Shown here piece by piece: positions 26,301-34,820 of a stretch of 64,000 bases of DNA. Made by a program: the position numbers and the translations under genes. The notes below the pieces were generated by a model. The model did not search any database. It was not told the origin of the DNA and worked only from the letters and a program-made list of their open reading frames with translations. Position 1 is the first letter of the stretch, and each line of letters opens with the position of its first letter. Location: the NCBI RefSeq assembly GCF_001613425.1, contig NZ_BDCI01000017.1:1-64000 (forward strand), in the 5' to 3' direction. This DNA is from Nocardia vulneris (GTDB lineage Bacteria; Actinomycetota; Actinomycetes; Mycobacteriales; Mycobacteriaceae).

Positions 26301-26787
26301 ACCGTTCCCGTACCCGGTGGCGGTCGGCTACATGTACATCCTGAAGCTGCACCACCTGGTCGACGACAAGATCCACGCCCGCTCGACCGGTCCGTACTCG
26401 ATGATCACCCAGCAGCCGCTCGGCGGTAAGGCCCAGTTCGGTGGCCAGCGCTTCGGTGAAATGGAGTGCTGGGCGATGCAGGCCTACGGCGCGGCCTACA
26501 CGCTGCAGGAACTGCTCACGATCAAATCCGACGACATCGTGGGCCGGGTGAAGGTCTACGAGGCGATCGTCAAGGGCGAGAACATTCCGGAGCCGGGCAT
26601 TCCGGAGTCGTTCAAGGTGCTCCTCAAGGAACTCCAGTCGCTGTGCCTCAACGTCGAAGTCCTCTCCGCGGAAGGCCTCGCGATCGAGATGCGCGACGGC
26701 GACGACGAGGACCTGGAGCGCGCGGCGGCGAACCTGGGCATCAACCTGTCCAGGAACGAAGCCACGGTGGACGACCTGCCCAGCTGA
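23311..26787 (+). CDS. rpoB2: Second RNA polymerase beta subunit with altered rifampicin region
   Basis: An 1158-residue full-length beta subunit, starting at GTG 23311 with AAAGGA before it. It aligns along its whole length with Mycobacterium tuberculosis RpoB, for example GSMSLSFSDPRF, MPWEGHNYEDAII, HGNKGVIGKILP and GGKAQFGGQRFGEMECWAM. No rpoC follows, so it is not the housekeeping rpoBC locus. In the rifampicin region the sequence is SQLSQFMMQDNPLAGLTHKR. In E. coli numbering this gives D516M (residue 424), N518D and S522A, while H526 and S531 are kept. Nearby changes are P552F, N568S and S574Y. Duplicate rpoB genes giving rifampicin resistance are known in Nocardia and Nonomuraea. It is expected to assemble with the shared beta-prime subunit. 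Confidence 0.95.
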   Translation: MPVSPQTDADHAVAVAAIPGAPHRVSFARVQEPIDVPKLLDLQTDSFGWLIGTPDWRAGALARGETDPVGGLEEILAELSPIEDFAGSMSLSFSDPRFEEVKASIDECKDKDMTYAAPLFVTAEFINNNTGEIKSQTVFMGDFPMMTDKGTFIINGTERVVVSQLTRSPGVYFDQSVDKTTDKNLYSVRIIPSRGAWLEFDIDKRDTVGVRIDRKRRQPVTVLLKALGWSPEQIAERFGFSEVMLSTLAKDHTNGADEALLDIHRKLRPGEPPTKESAQTLLENLFFKEKRYDLARVGRYKTNKKLGITDSTTTTLTETDLLATIEYLAHLHAGDKTMTGPGGTEIPVELDDIDHFGNRRVRTVGELIQNQIRIGLSRLERVVRERMTTQDVEAITPQTLINIRPVSASIKEFFGTSQLSQFMMQDNPLAGLTHKRRLSALGPGGLTRERASLEVRDIHFSHYGRMCPIETPEGPSIGLIGYLSVYARVNPFGFIETPYRRVIDGKVTDEIVYLTADEEERYVRAQANSPVDADRRLSESKVLARRFGEEVEYVAPAEVDFMDVSPRQMVSVASAMIPFLEHDDANRALMGANMQRQAVPLIRSEAPIVGTGMELRASIDAGDLVINDKAGVVEEVSADYLTVMADDGTRRSYRLRKFARSNQGNCYNQRPIVDEGQRVETGQVLADGPCTENGEMALGKNLLVAIMPWEGHNYEDAIILSQRLVEEDVLTSIHIEEHEIDARDTKLGAEEITRDIPNVSDEVLADLDERGIVRIGAEVRDGDILVGKVTPKGETELTPEERLLRAIFGEKAREVRDTSLKVPHGESGKVIGIRVFSREDDDDLPPGVNELVRVYVAQKRKIQDGDKLAGRHGNKGVIGKILPTEDMPFLPDGTPVDIILNTHGVPRRMNIGQILETHLGWIGKAGWEIQGEPEWAAALPEALRSAPPNSNIATPVFDGAQDAELAGLLGSTLPNRDGDVLVGADGKATLFDGRSGEPFPYPVAVGYMYILKLHHLVDDKIHARSTGPYSMITQQPLGGKAQFGGQRFGEMECWAMQAYGAAYTLQELLTIKSDDIVGRVKVYEAIVKGENIPEPGIPESFKVLLKELQSLCLNVEVLSAEGLAIEMRDGDDEDLERAAANLGINLSRNEATVDDLPS

Positions 26788-26798
26788 GCGCCGCTACG

Positions 26799-26837
26799 CG
26801 TGCCGAGATCGCCACCGGCAGTGACGATCTCGGCACG
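26799..26837. terminator. Bidirectional terminator between rpoB2 and the exporter gene
   Basis: CGTGCCGAGATCG (26799-26811) pairs perfectly with CGATCTCGGCACG (26825-26837) across a 13-base loop. It lies between two convergent stops and can serve both strands, although no long T run follows. Confidence 0.8.
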
Positions 26838-26842
26838 AGGCA

Positions 26843-28378
26843 CTAGACGTGCACCGCGGCCACCGCATCGACCGCGTCGGGATTCTTCGGCTTGGTCCGC
26901 GGCAGGAAGAACGCCGGTATCAGGGTGAGCACGATCAGCACCAGCGCCACGATGTAGGTGTGGCTGAATGCCGTTGCGGCCTGGTCCAATCCGGCCTCCA
27001 GCACACCCGGCGGCAGCTGACTCGCCAGTTCGGGCTTGGTGGTCGCGGCGATCGCGGGCAGCGCGAACTCCCGATCGTTCAGCAGCGCGGTCAGCACCAC
27101 CGAGATCGTCGCGGTGCCGATCGAACCGCCGGTCTGGTTGATGATGTTCATCAGGGTCGAGCCGCGGGCGACCTGCTGGTGGGTCAGCGTCTGGATCGCC
27201 GCGGTCATGATCGGCATCATGGTGCAGCCCATGCCGAGACCCATCACGAACAGGGCGGCCAGCATCATCGGATACGACGTGTCCACCTTCAGCTGCACGA
27301 AGAACGCGGTGCTGACCGTGATCAACGCGATGCCGACCAGCACGATCTTGCCCGGGCCGATCTTGTCCACCAGCTTGCCCGCCACCGGCATGGTGAGCAT
27401 CGCGCCCAATCCCTGTGGCACCAGCAACAATCCGGTCTGCAACGCCGATTCGCCGCGCACCTGCTGCAGATAGGCCGACAGCAGCAGGCTGCCGCCGAAG
27501 AAGGCGATCGCGAACAGCACCATGGTGAGCACCGAGAAGGTCAGCGCCCGGTTGCGGAACAGGTGCAGATCGATCAACGGGTGCTCGGTGCGCAGCGCGT
27601 GGAAGACGAACGCCACCAACAGGATCAAGCCGATGATCGCGGGCAGCAGCACCTTGGTCGCGAGCACCGTGCCCTCGCCGGGGATCGACGAGACGCCGAA
27701 CAGGAACAACGCCAGGCCCGGCGAGGCGAGCAGCATGCCGACGAAGTCGAACGACTCCGCCGGTTCCGGCTTGTCGGCGGGGAACACCACCTGCGCCAGG
27801 ATGAGCGCGACGATGCCGATCGGCAGATTGATCAAGAAGATCCACTGCCAATGGAATTCGATCAGCCAGCCGCCGAGGATGGGGCCGCAGATCGGGCCGA
27901 GCAGCATCGGCACACCGAGCACCGCCATCACCCGGCCGACCCGCTGCGGACCGGCCGCGTGCGTCATGATCGTCATGCCGAGCGGCATCAGCATGCCGCC
28001 GCCGATGCCCTGCACCACGCGGAAGGCGATGAGCGACTGGATGTTCCAGGCCAGCGCGCAGAGCACCGACCCGAGCACGAAGAAGGCGAGCGCCGCCATG
28101 TAGAGGCGCTTGGTGCCGAAGCGGTCCGCGGCCCATCCGGTGAGCGGAATGACCGTGGCCAGGGCGAGGGTGTAGCCGGTCACGGTCCACGCCGCGATGG
28201 CGTAGCTCGTGTCGAAAGTGTCCTGGAAGGTGGGCAACGCGATGTTGACGACGGTGATGTCGAGAATCGACATGATCGCGCCGAGTACCACGACGCCCGC
28301 CACCTTGAAGACCGCCGCGTCGAGTTTGTCGGCGGTCGGATCAGGCGTCGTCGCCTGCGTATCCGGAGGTTGTGTCAC
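26843..28378 (-). CDS. DHA2-family (EmrB/QacA) multidrug exporter
   Basis: A 511-residue MFS protein with about 14 transmembrane segments. Motifs are ILDITVVNIALPTFQ in helix 1 (the motif D1 region of DHA2 drug exporters), GYTLALATVIPLTGWAADRFG (motif A), RVVQGIGGGMLMPLG (motif B) and LGVPMLLGPICGPILGG (motif C, antiporter signature). It is a proton-driven drug exporter in the inner membrane. It is convergent with rpoB2; whether it exports rifamycins is unknown. It lies 4 bases before the DapA-like gene in the same direction of the map, so the two are probably co-transcribed with dapA-like first. Confidence 0.9.
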   Translation of the reverse strand: MTQPPDTQATTPDPTADKLDAAVFKVAGVVVLGAIMSILDITVVNIALPTFQDTFDTSYAIAAWTVTGYTLALATVIPLTGWAADRFGTKRLYMAALAFFVLGSVLCALAWNIQSLIAFRVVQGIGGGMLMPLGMTIMTHAAGPQRVGRVMAVLGVPMLLGPICGPILGGWLIEFHWQWIFLINLPIGIVALILAQVVFPADKPEPAESFDFVGMLLASPGLALFLFGVSSIPGEGTVLATKVLLPAIIGLILLVAFVFHALRTEHPLIDLHLFRNRALTFSVLTMVLFAIAFFGGSLLLSAYLQQVRGESALQTGLLLVPQGLGAMLTMPVAGKLVDKIGPGKIVLVGIALITVSTAFFVQLKVDTSYPMMLAALFVMGLGMGCTMMPIMTAAIQTLTHQQVARGSTLMNIINQTGGSIGTATISVVLTALLNDREFALPAIAATTKPELASQLPPGVLEAGLDQAATAFSHTYIVALVLIVLTLIPAFFLPRTKPKNPDAVDAVAAVHV

Positions 28379-28382
28379 CGCT

Positions 28383-29309
28383 TCAGCGTTGCACTTCTTC
28401 AGCCGCTACACCAGCAAATTGTCCTGCCATTCGCGAGAAAAGTTCGATTTCGGCCAGGGCGGCCGCGGTCGCGACCTCGCCGGCCGGCAGCAGCGGCAGC
28501 CGCACCGCCGGGCTCGGAATCCGTCCCTGAGCCGCGAGAACGGCCTTGATCACGGTGGGGTTGGGCTCGGCGAAGAGGGCGGCCGACAGCGCGGCCAGCC
28601 GGTGTCCGAGTGCGCGCGCCGCCCCGACCCGGCCGTCGCGCCAGGCCGCGATGAGCGCGGTGAACGGCGCGGTGGCCACGATGCCGGAGGCCAGGATCCC
28701 ACCCTCGGCGCCGAGTGCCAGCAGCGGTGAGACGAACAGGTCGTCGCCCGCCAGCACGGCGAAGTCCGCGGGACGTGCGCCCATCAGCGCGATGGTGGCC
28801 TCGTCGATGCTGCCGACGGCATGTTTGACGCCGATGATGTTCGGGTGCGCGGCGATATCGAGCAGGGTCTCCGCGCATAGCGTGCGGCCGGTGCGATACG
28901 GAATGTTGTAGACCACCAGCGGCACCGGACTGCCCCCGGCCAGCGCCCGGAAGTGCGCGAGCACCCCGGCCTCGGTGGGCCGGGTGTAGTACGGCACGAC
29001 CGTGAGCGCGGCCGCGATCTGCCCCGACAGCGCGGCCAGCGCGTCGGCGGAGTCGGCCGTCGAGTTGGAGCCGGCGCCGACGATCAAGGGCGCGTTGTGT
29101 TCCCGGCACACGCTCGCGCAGATGTCGATGACCCGGGCGCGTTCGGCCGGGGTCAGCGTCGCGGCTTCGGCGGTGGTGCCGAGCGCGACCAAGCCGGTCG
29201 CGCCCTCGGCGAGCGCCGAGTGGGCCAATCCGGCCAGCGCGTCGGCGGCCAGGGCGTTCTCGGCCGTGAACGGCGTGACAAGGGGGACGAAAAGGCCTGC
29301 GAGCGTCAT
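28383..29309 (-). CDS. DapA/NAL-family aldolase (dihydrodipicolinate synthase-like)
   Basis: A 308-residue TIM-barrel class I aldolase. The Schiff-base Lys is in PNIIGVKHAVGS and the proton-relay Tyr in LVVYNIPYRTGRTL. The pyruvate-binding loop reads GTTAEA rather than the GTTGE usual in true DapA, which may point to a different substrate. A housekeeping lysine role is less likely because no lysine genes are nearby. It is divergent from a LysR regulator, 71 bases apart, and followed by the DHA2 exporter after 4 bases. Confidence 0.82.
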   Translation of the reverse strand: MTLAGLFVPLVTPFTAENALAADALAGLAHSALAEGATGLVALGTTAEAATLTPAERARVIDICASVCREHNAPLIVGAGSNSTADSADALAALSGQIAAALTVVPYYTRPTEAGVLAHFRALAGGSPVPLVVYNIPYRTGRTLCAETLLDIAAHPNIIGVKHAVGSIDEATIALMGARPADFAVLAGDDLFVSPLLALGAEGGILASGIVATAPFTALIAAWRDGRVGAARALGHRLAALSAALFAEPNPTVIKAVLAAQGRIPSPAVRLPLLPAGEVATAAALAEIELFSRMAGQFAGVAAEEVQR

Positions 29310-29380
29310 GGTTATGAGGGTGACGGGCGCAAAGCGTCAGGTCCAGTTCACATTTCTACATTCGAGCATAAGCTGACCTG

Positions 29381-30250
29381 ATGCTCGACATTCGCAAACT
29401 GCGCCTGCTGCGCGAGCTCTCGCATCGGGAGACCATCGCGGCGGTCGCCGAGGCACTGGCCTACACACCGTCTGCGGTATCGCAGCAACTCACGGCGCTG
29501 GAACGAGAAGCGGGCGTGCCGCTGCTCGAACGGACCGGGCGGCGGGTCACACTCACCCCGGCGGCGCGCACGCTGGTCGAGCACGCCGAGACCATCCTCG
29601 CGGTGCTCGAACAGGCCGCCGCCGACATGGCCACGGCGCGTACCGAACTCGCCGGAACCCTGCGGATCGGCGCCTTTCCCACCGCCATTCGCACCATTCT
29701 CTCCCCGGCGCTCGTCGCGCTGAGCCGGGATCATCCCCGCCTGGAACTGATGGTCACCGAGATCGATCCGGCGACCGCGCCCGCCGCGTTGCGCGCGGAA
29801 GCGCTCGACGTCGCGCTCGTACAGGAATACGACTACGTGCCGGTCGAACCCGACCCCGCCCTCGACACCGAGCCACTGCTGGCAGAGACGATCTATCTGG
29901 CCGCGCCGACCGCCGAGCCGCTCGTCGCGTACCGCGAAACCGCTTGGATCGCAGGGATTCCCGACACGCTGTGCTACACGATGACCGTCCGGGCCTGCCA
30001 GGCAGCGGGTTTCACGCCGCGGATCCGCCATCACGCCGACGATTTCGGCACCGTGCTCGCGCTCGTCGCGGCCGGGCAGGGGGTCGCGCTGGTGCCGGAG
30101 CTCGGCGCGCTCGACTGCCCGGCCGAGGTGACGCTGACCCCGCTGCCCGCCCGGCGGCGCACCCACCTGGCGTATCGGCGCGGCACCGGCAACCACCCGG
30201 CGGTCCGGGCGGCCCGGGCGGCGCTGGTCGCGGCCGCGAACGCCGGATGA
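29381..30250 (+). CDS. LysR-family transcriptional regulator
   Basis: A 289-residue regulator. The N-terminal winged HTH is LDIRKLRLLRELSHRETIAA with TPSAVSQQLTALEREAGVPL, the LysR recognition region, followed by a linker and a periplasmic-binding-type ligand domain (ELAGTLRIGAFPTAIRTIL). The classical divergent arrangement suggests it controls the DapA-like aldolase and exporter. The ligand is unknown. Confidence 0.9.
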   Translation: MLDIRKLRLLRELSHRETIAAVAEALAYTPSAVSQQLTALEREAGVPLLERTGRRVTLTPAARTLVEHAETILAVLEQAAADMATARTELAGTLRIGAFPTAIRTILSPALVALSRDHPRLELMVTEIDPATAPAALRAEALDVALVQEYDYVPVEPDPALDTEPLLAETIYLAAPTAEPLVAYRETAWIAGIPDTLCYTMTVRACQAAGFTPRIRHHADDFGTVLALVAAGQGVALVPELGALDCPAEVTLTPLPARRRTHLAYRRGTGNHPAVRAARAALVAAANAG

Positions 30251-30339
30251 CGCCCCGGTCGGCGGGCGCTGCGCGGGACCGCTGATTATCCGTTGCGGCC
30301 CCGGGTAACCGTCGGTCAGTAACCGGGAGGTGGTGGCCT

Positions 30340-31788
30340 GTGCGGACGATATCGACCGATATCCCGGCGCGCCTGGATCGATTGCCGTGGTCGCGCTGGC
30401 ACTGGATGGTGGTGATCGGGCTGGGGTCGGTCTGGATCCTGGACGGCCTCGAGGTCACCGTTGTCGGTAGCGTGGCGAGTCGATTGTCCGAGCCGGGCAG
30501 CGGGATAGACATCACCGCCGCAGAGGTTTCCGGTGTGGCGGCCGCGATGTACGTCACCGGCGCGTGCACCGGGGCGCTGTTCTTCGGTTGGCTCACCGAC
30601 AGATTCGGCCGCAAGACGCTCTTCCTGATCACCCTCGCGGTGTATCTGATCGCGACGGCGCTGACCGCCGTCTCGTTCTCGATGTGGTGGTTCATCCTCT
30701 TCCGGTTCTTCACCGGGTTCGGCATCGGCGGCGAGTACGCGGCGATCAATTCCGCGATCGATGAGCTGATCCCGCGAAAGTACCGCGGCCGCATCGACAT
30801 CGTGATCAACGGGACCTATTGGCTCGGCGCGGTGGGCGGCGCGCTGCTGTCCATCGTCGCGCTGAACACCGATTGGTTCGCACCGAATATCGGCTGGCGC
30901 TTGACCTTTGCGCTGGGCGCGGTGTTCGGACTGATCATTCTGGTGGTGCGCAGGCATGTGCCGGAAAGCCCGCGCTGGATGTTCATCCACGAGCGCGAGG
31001 ACGGCGCCGACCGGATCGTCGCCGATATCGAGAAGCAGGTCCGCACCGATACCGGTGCCGAGCTGGAAGACGTGTCGGAGCAACGGATCGAGATCGAGCA
31101 GCGGCGCACCATCAGCTTCCGCGAGATCGCGGCGGTGATGGTGCGCCACTATCCGCGCCGCAGCGCGCTCGGCCTCGCCCTGTTCGTCGGGCAGGCGTTC
31201 CTGTACAACGCCATCACCTTCAATTACGCGCTCATCCTGGCGAAATCGTTCGACGTGCCCGACGATCGGGTCGGCTACTACTTCGCGGTGATCTGCTTCG
31301 GCAACTTCCTCGGGCCGCTGCTGCTGGGCCGGTTGTTCGACACCGTCGGCCGCAAGCCGATGATCGCGGGCTGTTATCTCGGCTCGGCGGTGCTGTTGTT
31401 CGGCACCGCATGGCTTTTCGCGGCGGGCCAGCTCTCCGCGGTGACCTTGACCGCATGCTGGACCGTGGTGCTCTTCGTCGCCTCCTGCGGGGCGAGCGCG
31501 GCGTATCTGACGGTGAGCGAGATCTTTCCGATGGAGACGCGCGCGATGGCCATCGCGTTCTTCTACGCGATCGGCACCTTCGCCGGCGGCGTGGCCGGTC
31601 CGCTGGTGTTCTCGAAATTGTCCGCCGACGGCGACCCGGGCAAGACCGCGCTCGCCTTCGCCATCGGCGCGGCCACGATGTTCGCGGCGGGCCTGGTCGA
31701 GCTGGCCTACGGCGTGCGCGCGGAAGGTCGTTCGCTCGAGGACATCGCCACACCGCTGAGTGCCACGTCGAAAAGCTCGGTGACCTGA
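30340..31788 (+). CDS. MFS transporter, sugar/organic-anion porter type
   Basis: A 482-residue, 12-helix MFS protein starting at GTG. Signature motifs are WILDGLEVTVVGSVA in helix 1, GALFFGWLTDRFGRKTLF (motif A, loop 2-3), GIGGEYAAINSAIDELIP, VPESPRWMFIHE and its counterpart LGRLFDTVGRKPMIAG in the second half. An 80-residue charged central loop is typical. The combination resembles NiaP or aromatic-acid-type members of the sugar porter family. Substrate is not inferable; no catabolic genes adjoin it. Confidence 0.85.
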   Translation: MRTISTDIPARLDRLPWSRWHWMVVIGLGSVWILDGLEVTVVGSVASRLSEPGSGIDITAAEVSGVAAAMYVTGACTGALFFGWLTDRFGRKTLFLITLAVYLIATALTAVSFSMWWFILFRFFTGFGIGGEYAAINSAIDELIPRKYRGRIDIVINGTYWLGAVGGALLSIVALNTDWFAPNIGWRLTFALGAVFGLIILVVRRHVPESPRWMFIHEREDGADRIVADIEKQVRTDTGAELEDVSEQRIEIEQRRTISFREIAAVMVRHYPRRSALGLALFVGQAFLYNAITFNYALILAKSFDVPDDRVGYYFAVICFGNFLGPLLLGRLFDTVGRKPMIAGCYLGSAVLLFGTAWLFAAGQLSAVTLTACWTVVLFVASCGASAAYLTVSEIFPMETRAMAIAFFYAIGTFAGGVAGPLVFSKLSADGDPGKTALAFAIGAATMFAAGLVELAYGVRAEGRSLEDIATPLSATSKSSVT

Positions 31789-31799
31789 GCCTGGGAAAA

Positions 31800-31812
31800 T
31801 TGTCTCAGACAA
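31800..31812. promoter_or_regulatory. Short palindrome upstream of the methyltransferase
   Basis: TTGTCT-C-AGACAA, perfect 6-base arms around one base, 37 bases before the ATG at 31849. It looks like a TetR-type half-site pair or a promoter-overlapping operator; no regulator adjoins it. Confidence 0.5.
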
Positions 31813-31848
31813 CCTACACTCGAGCCTGCCACCGCCGAAGGGACAACG

Positions 31849-32493
31849 ATGTCAGCCACCACGCCACCGGCCCGCGCCTACAACCGACTGGTGACCTCCG
31901 GCTGGAACCGGCTCGCCGCGATCTACAACAATCCGCTCGCGCAGCGGGTCCTGTATCGGCCGCCGCAGGACGAGATCATCGACCAGTTGCGCCGCGCGGA
32001 CATCCGACGGATCGCCGACGTCGGCTGCGGCACCGGAATTCTCGCCGCCCGCATCCAGCAGGAGTTGCAGCCTGATGTGATCTACGGCTGCGACGCCTCC
32101 CCCGGCATGCTGCGGCAGGCGAAAACCCGCTCCGGACAGGTCAACTGGATCAATCGCCGGGCCGAGGACCTCGGCCTGCCCGCGGGTTCGGTCGACGCCG
32201 TGGTCTCCACCCACGCCTTTCACTTCTTCGACCAGCCCGGCGCGCTGGCCGAGTTCCACCGGATCCTCTCCCCCGGTGGGTTACTCGCGATCGTCGTGAT
32301 CAACCCGCGCAGCCGGTTCGCGCCGCTGTTGCAACCCACCGCGATCCAGGGGGTCGCCTACTTTCCGCCGCCCGCCGAAATGCGGGAACTGATCGTAGCG
32401 GCGGGCTTTCGCGTGGTGGAGCAGCGCGCGGTGCGCCGGCCCATCCCCGAGGCGTTCGTCCCGGACCAACTGACCGTCGCGCGCAGCGACTGA
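31849..32493 (+). CDS. Class I SAM-dependent methyltransferase
   Basis: A 214-residue methyltransferase. The SAM-binding motif I is IADVGCGTGILAARI, followed by the acidic strand YGCDASPGMLRQAK, motif IV LPAGSVDAVVSTHAFHFFD and FHRILSPGGLLAIVV. This is the methyltransf_11 layout of small-molecule methyltransferases. It stands alone between the MFS gene and the PAS-ANTAR gene, so no substrate is suggested. Confidence 0.88.
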   Translation: MSATTPPARAYNRLVTSGWNRLAAIYNNPLAQRVLYRPPQDEIIDQLRRADIRRIADVGCGTGILAARIQQELQPDVIYGCDASPGMLRQAKTRSGQVNWINRRAEDLGLPAGSVDAVVSTHAFHFFDQPGALAEFHRILSPGGLLAIVVINPRSRFAPLLQPTAIQGVAYFPPPAEMRELIVAAGFRVVEQRAVRRPIPEAFVPDQLTVARSD

Positions 32494-32620
32494 AATCTCG
32501 GCGTGCCTCGCCGCCGAGCTGTCGGCGGCGCGCGGTAATCTTGTCGCTCGGAACGCGCTGCCCCAGACCCCGCCAGCCGACCACAGCAACGAAATCGGTC
32601 GAGGTGGGAAGGGGCAGTTC

Positions 32621-33358
32621 GTGGATCAGCCTGTCGATATGCCGGACATCGCGCGGGGCGGCGGCAACGACAACCAGGGCGCGGCGACACCACTGCTCGC
32701 GCCCAAAAGCGAACCGGGTCACCCGATCGAGGAAGTCCTCGGCGCGGGCGCGTGGCAGAACGCGGGCACCTTCCGGTTCTGGCTGGCCGACGAGCGCTGG
32801 GAATGGTCCGACGAGGTCGCGCAGATCCACGGCTACGCCCCGGGTTCGGTCCAGCCGACCACCGAACTGCTGCTCTCCCACAAACATCCGGACGATCGGG
32901 AACAGGTCGCGAACACCATCGCGCGCACCGTCGAAACCGGTGAACCATTCTGCAGCAGACACCGGATCATCGACACCAGCGGACGGGTGCGCCACGTGCT
33001 GGTGGTCGGTGACGACATGTACGACGCCAAGGCGAAAGTGGTCGGCACCTCCGGCTATTACGTCGATATCACCGACACCCTCGCCGAGGACCGCAGGCAA
33101 GCCCTCGACGGCGCCCTGCCCGAGCTGTACACCGCCCGCGCCGCCATCGAACAGGCCAAAGGCGCGCTGCGCCTGGTCTACGGAATCAGTGCCGACCAAG
33201 CCTTCCGGGTGCTCGTCTGGCGCTCCCAGGAGACCGGCGTCGAACTGCGCGTCCTGGCCACCCAGTTGCTCTCCGAGCTCACCGCCCTCGACGGCCCCAT
33301 GGTCGAACTCCGCACCCGCTTCGACCATTTCCTGCTCACCGTCCACGAACGCATGTGA
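32621..33358 (+). CDS. PAS-ANTAR transcription antitermination regulator
   Basis: A 245-residue protein. Residues about 45-165 form a PAS sensor (FRFWLADERWEWSDEVAQIHGY, SHKHPDDREQVANTI, VRHVLVVGDDMYD). Residues about 170-235 form an ANTAR RNA-binding domain, with AAIEQAKGALRLVYGISADQ as its core helix pair. ANTAR proteins bind paired hairpins in nascent RNA to prevent termination. The ligand sensed by the PAS domain is unknown. It starts with GTG and is convergent with the permease gene 13 bases beyond its stop. Confidence 0.88.
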   Translation: MDQPVDMPDIARGGGNDNQGAATPLLAPKSEPGHPIEEVLGAGAWQNAGTFRFWLADERWEWSDEVAQIHGYAPGSVQPTTELLLSHKHPDDREQVANTIARTVETGEPFCSRHRIIDTSGRVRHVLVVGDDMYDAKAKVVGTSGYYVDITDTLAEDRRQALDGALPELYTARAAIEQAKGALRLVYGISADQAFRVLVWRSQETGVELRVLATQLLSELTALDGPMVELRTRFDHFLLTVHERM

Positions 33359-33370
33359 TCACCGAGCGCG

Positions 33371-34768
33371 TCACTTGTCCTCGGTGCGGGTGGTGCCGGG
33401 CGCGTTACGCCTTCCCTCCTCGGCGCGGGCAAAACGTTCGTCCGGTTCGGTGTCGGCGGACGCTCTGGTCGGTAGTTCGCCGCCGTTGCGGGCGCGGACC
33501 GCGTTGACGGCGGCGAGCGCGACGCCGAGGGCGACCAGGATCAAGCCCCGCAACCACACTTCACCCTCGATCCGGGTGAACAGGAACAGGCACGACGCCA
33601 GGCCCAGCCACGGGAGGAACACCGGCACCCGGAAATGGTCCGGTTCGCCGCCCGCGGTGCGGCGCAGCACCAGCACCGCGGCGTTGACGGCGGCGAACAC
33701 GACGAGCAGCAACAGCACCAAAGTGGCGGCGAGCGAATCGACTTCGCCGGTCGAGGCGAGCACCAGGGAGACCGCGGAGGTCGCCAGGATCGCCACCCAC
33801 GGCGTCCGCCGCCCCGGCAGCACCCGGGCGAAGAGCGGCGGCAGCAAGCCGTCCCGGGCCATGCCGTAGGTCAGCCGGGACGACATGATGCCGGTGAGCA
33901 GCGCCCCGTTCGCCACCGCGACCAGCGCGATCAGGCTGAACAGCCAGTCCGGCAGCTCCCCGGCCGCCCGCACCACCTCGAGCAGCGGACCACTGGACCC
34001 GCTCAGTTGTCCGGTGGGCACACTGGCACTGGCCACGAAGCCGATCAGCACATAGACCACGCCCGCGGTGAGCAAAGCACCGAACAGCGCCCGCGGATAC
34101 GAGCGCCGCGGGTTCTCGATCTCTTCGGCCAGATTCACCGACGTCTCGAACCCGACGAACGAGTAGAACGCGAGCACGGTCCCGGCGAGCACCGCCCCGA
34201 ACGGCCCGTGCTCGGCGGTGCCGACCTCGGTGACGCGGTGCAGGTCGCCGTCGCCGCGCGCGATGATCCACGCGCCGAGCCCGATGATCAGGACCAGCCC
34301 GCCCAATTCGATCAGCGTCGCCGCGACATTGGCGCGCAGGGACTCTTTGATCCCGCGAATGTTGAGCGCGGCGAGCGCGGCCAGGAAGACCACCACGACC
34401 GCCGCCGCGGGCACCGAGATCAGCGCCTGCAGGTAGTCCCCGGCGAAGGCCCGGGCCAGCGCGCCCACCGACACCAAACCGGCCGCCAGCATGCAGAATC
34501 CGACGAACGATCCGGCAGCGGGCCCGAATGCCGTGGTGACGTAGTGCGCGGACCCGCCCGCCCGCGGATACCGGGTCGCCAATTCGGCATAGGAGGCCGC
34601 GGTGAGCGTGGCGAGCGCGAGCGCGACCAGCAGCGGTAGCCAGACCGCGCCGCCGGTCTCCCCCGCCACCGAACCGACCAGCACATAGACGCCGGCCCCG
34701 AGGGTGTCGCCGAGGATGAAGAAATACAGCAGGGGTGTGCTCACCGTCCGCTTCAACGCGAGGCTCAT
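33371..34768 (-). CDS. APC-superfamily amino acid permease
   Basis: A 465-residue, about 12-helix permease. ATG 34768 begins MSLALKRTVSTPLLYFFILG and GDTLGAGVYVLVGSVAGETG, the APC helix 1 motif with the unwound G-x-G-x-G substrate segment. YAELATRYPRAGGSAHYV and YSFVGFETSVNLAEEIENP are also family hallmarks. A longer open frame upstream is rejected because it overlaps the SARP gene's 3' end with low-complexity sequence. It is 52 bases after the SARP gene on the same strand and may be co-transcribed. Confidence 0.88.
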   Translation of the reverse strand: MSLALKRTVSTPLLYFFILGDTLGAGVYVLVGSVAGETGGAVWLPLLVALALATLTAASYAELATRYPRAGGSAHYVTTAFGPAAGSFVGFCMLAAGLVSVGALARAFAGDYLQALISVPAAAVVVVFLAALAALNIRGIKESLRANVAATLIELGGLVLIIGLGAWIIARGDGDLHRVTEVGTAEHGPFGAVLAGTVLAFYSFVGFETSVNLAEEIENPRRSYPRALFGALLTAGVVYVLIGFVASASVPTGQLSGSSGPLLEVVRAAGELPDWLFSLIALVAVANGALLTGIMSSRLTYGMARDGLLPPLFARVLPGRRTPWVAILATSAVSLVLASTGEVDSLAATLVLLLLVVFAAVNAAVLVLRRTAGGEPDHFRVPVFLPWLGLASCLFLFTRIEGEVWLRGLILVALGVALAAVNAVRARNGGELPTRASADTEPDERFARAEEGRRNAPGTTRTEDK

Positions 34769-34820
34769 GCTGGTCCGATACCCAGATGATCTCTGTTGAA
34801 GCGCCGGAAGCTGCTCGACC

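Noticed and set aside
23311..26787. Housekeeping rpoB of the rpoBC operon
   Set aside because: No rpoC follows, the downstream gene is convergent, and the rifampicin region departs from the conserved sequence.
26849..28549. A 566-codon plus-strand open frame over the exporter gene
   Set aside because: Antisense shadow of a convincing 14-helix MFS protein.
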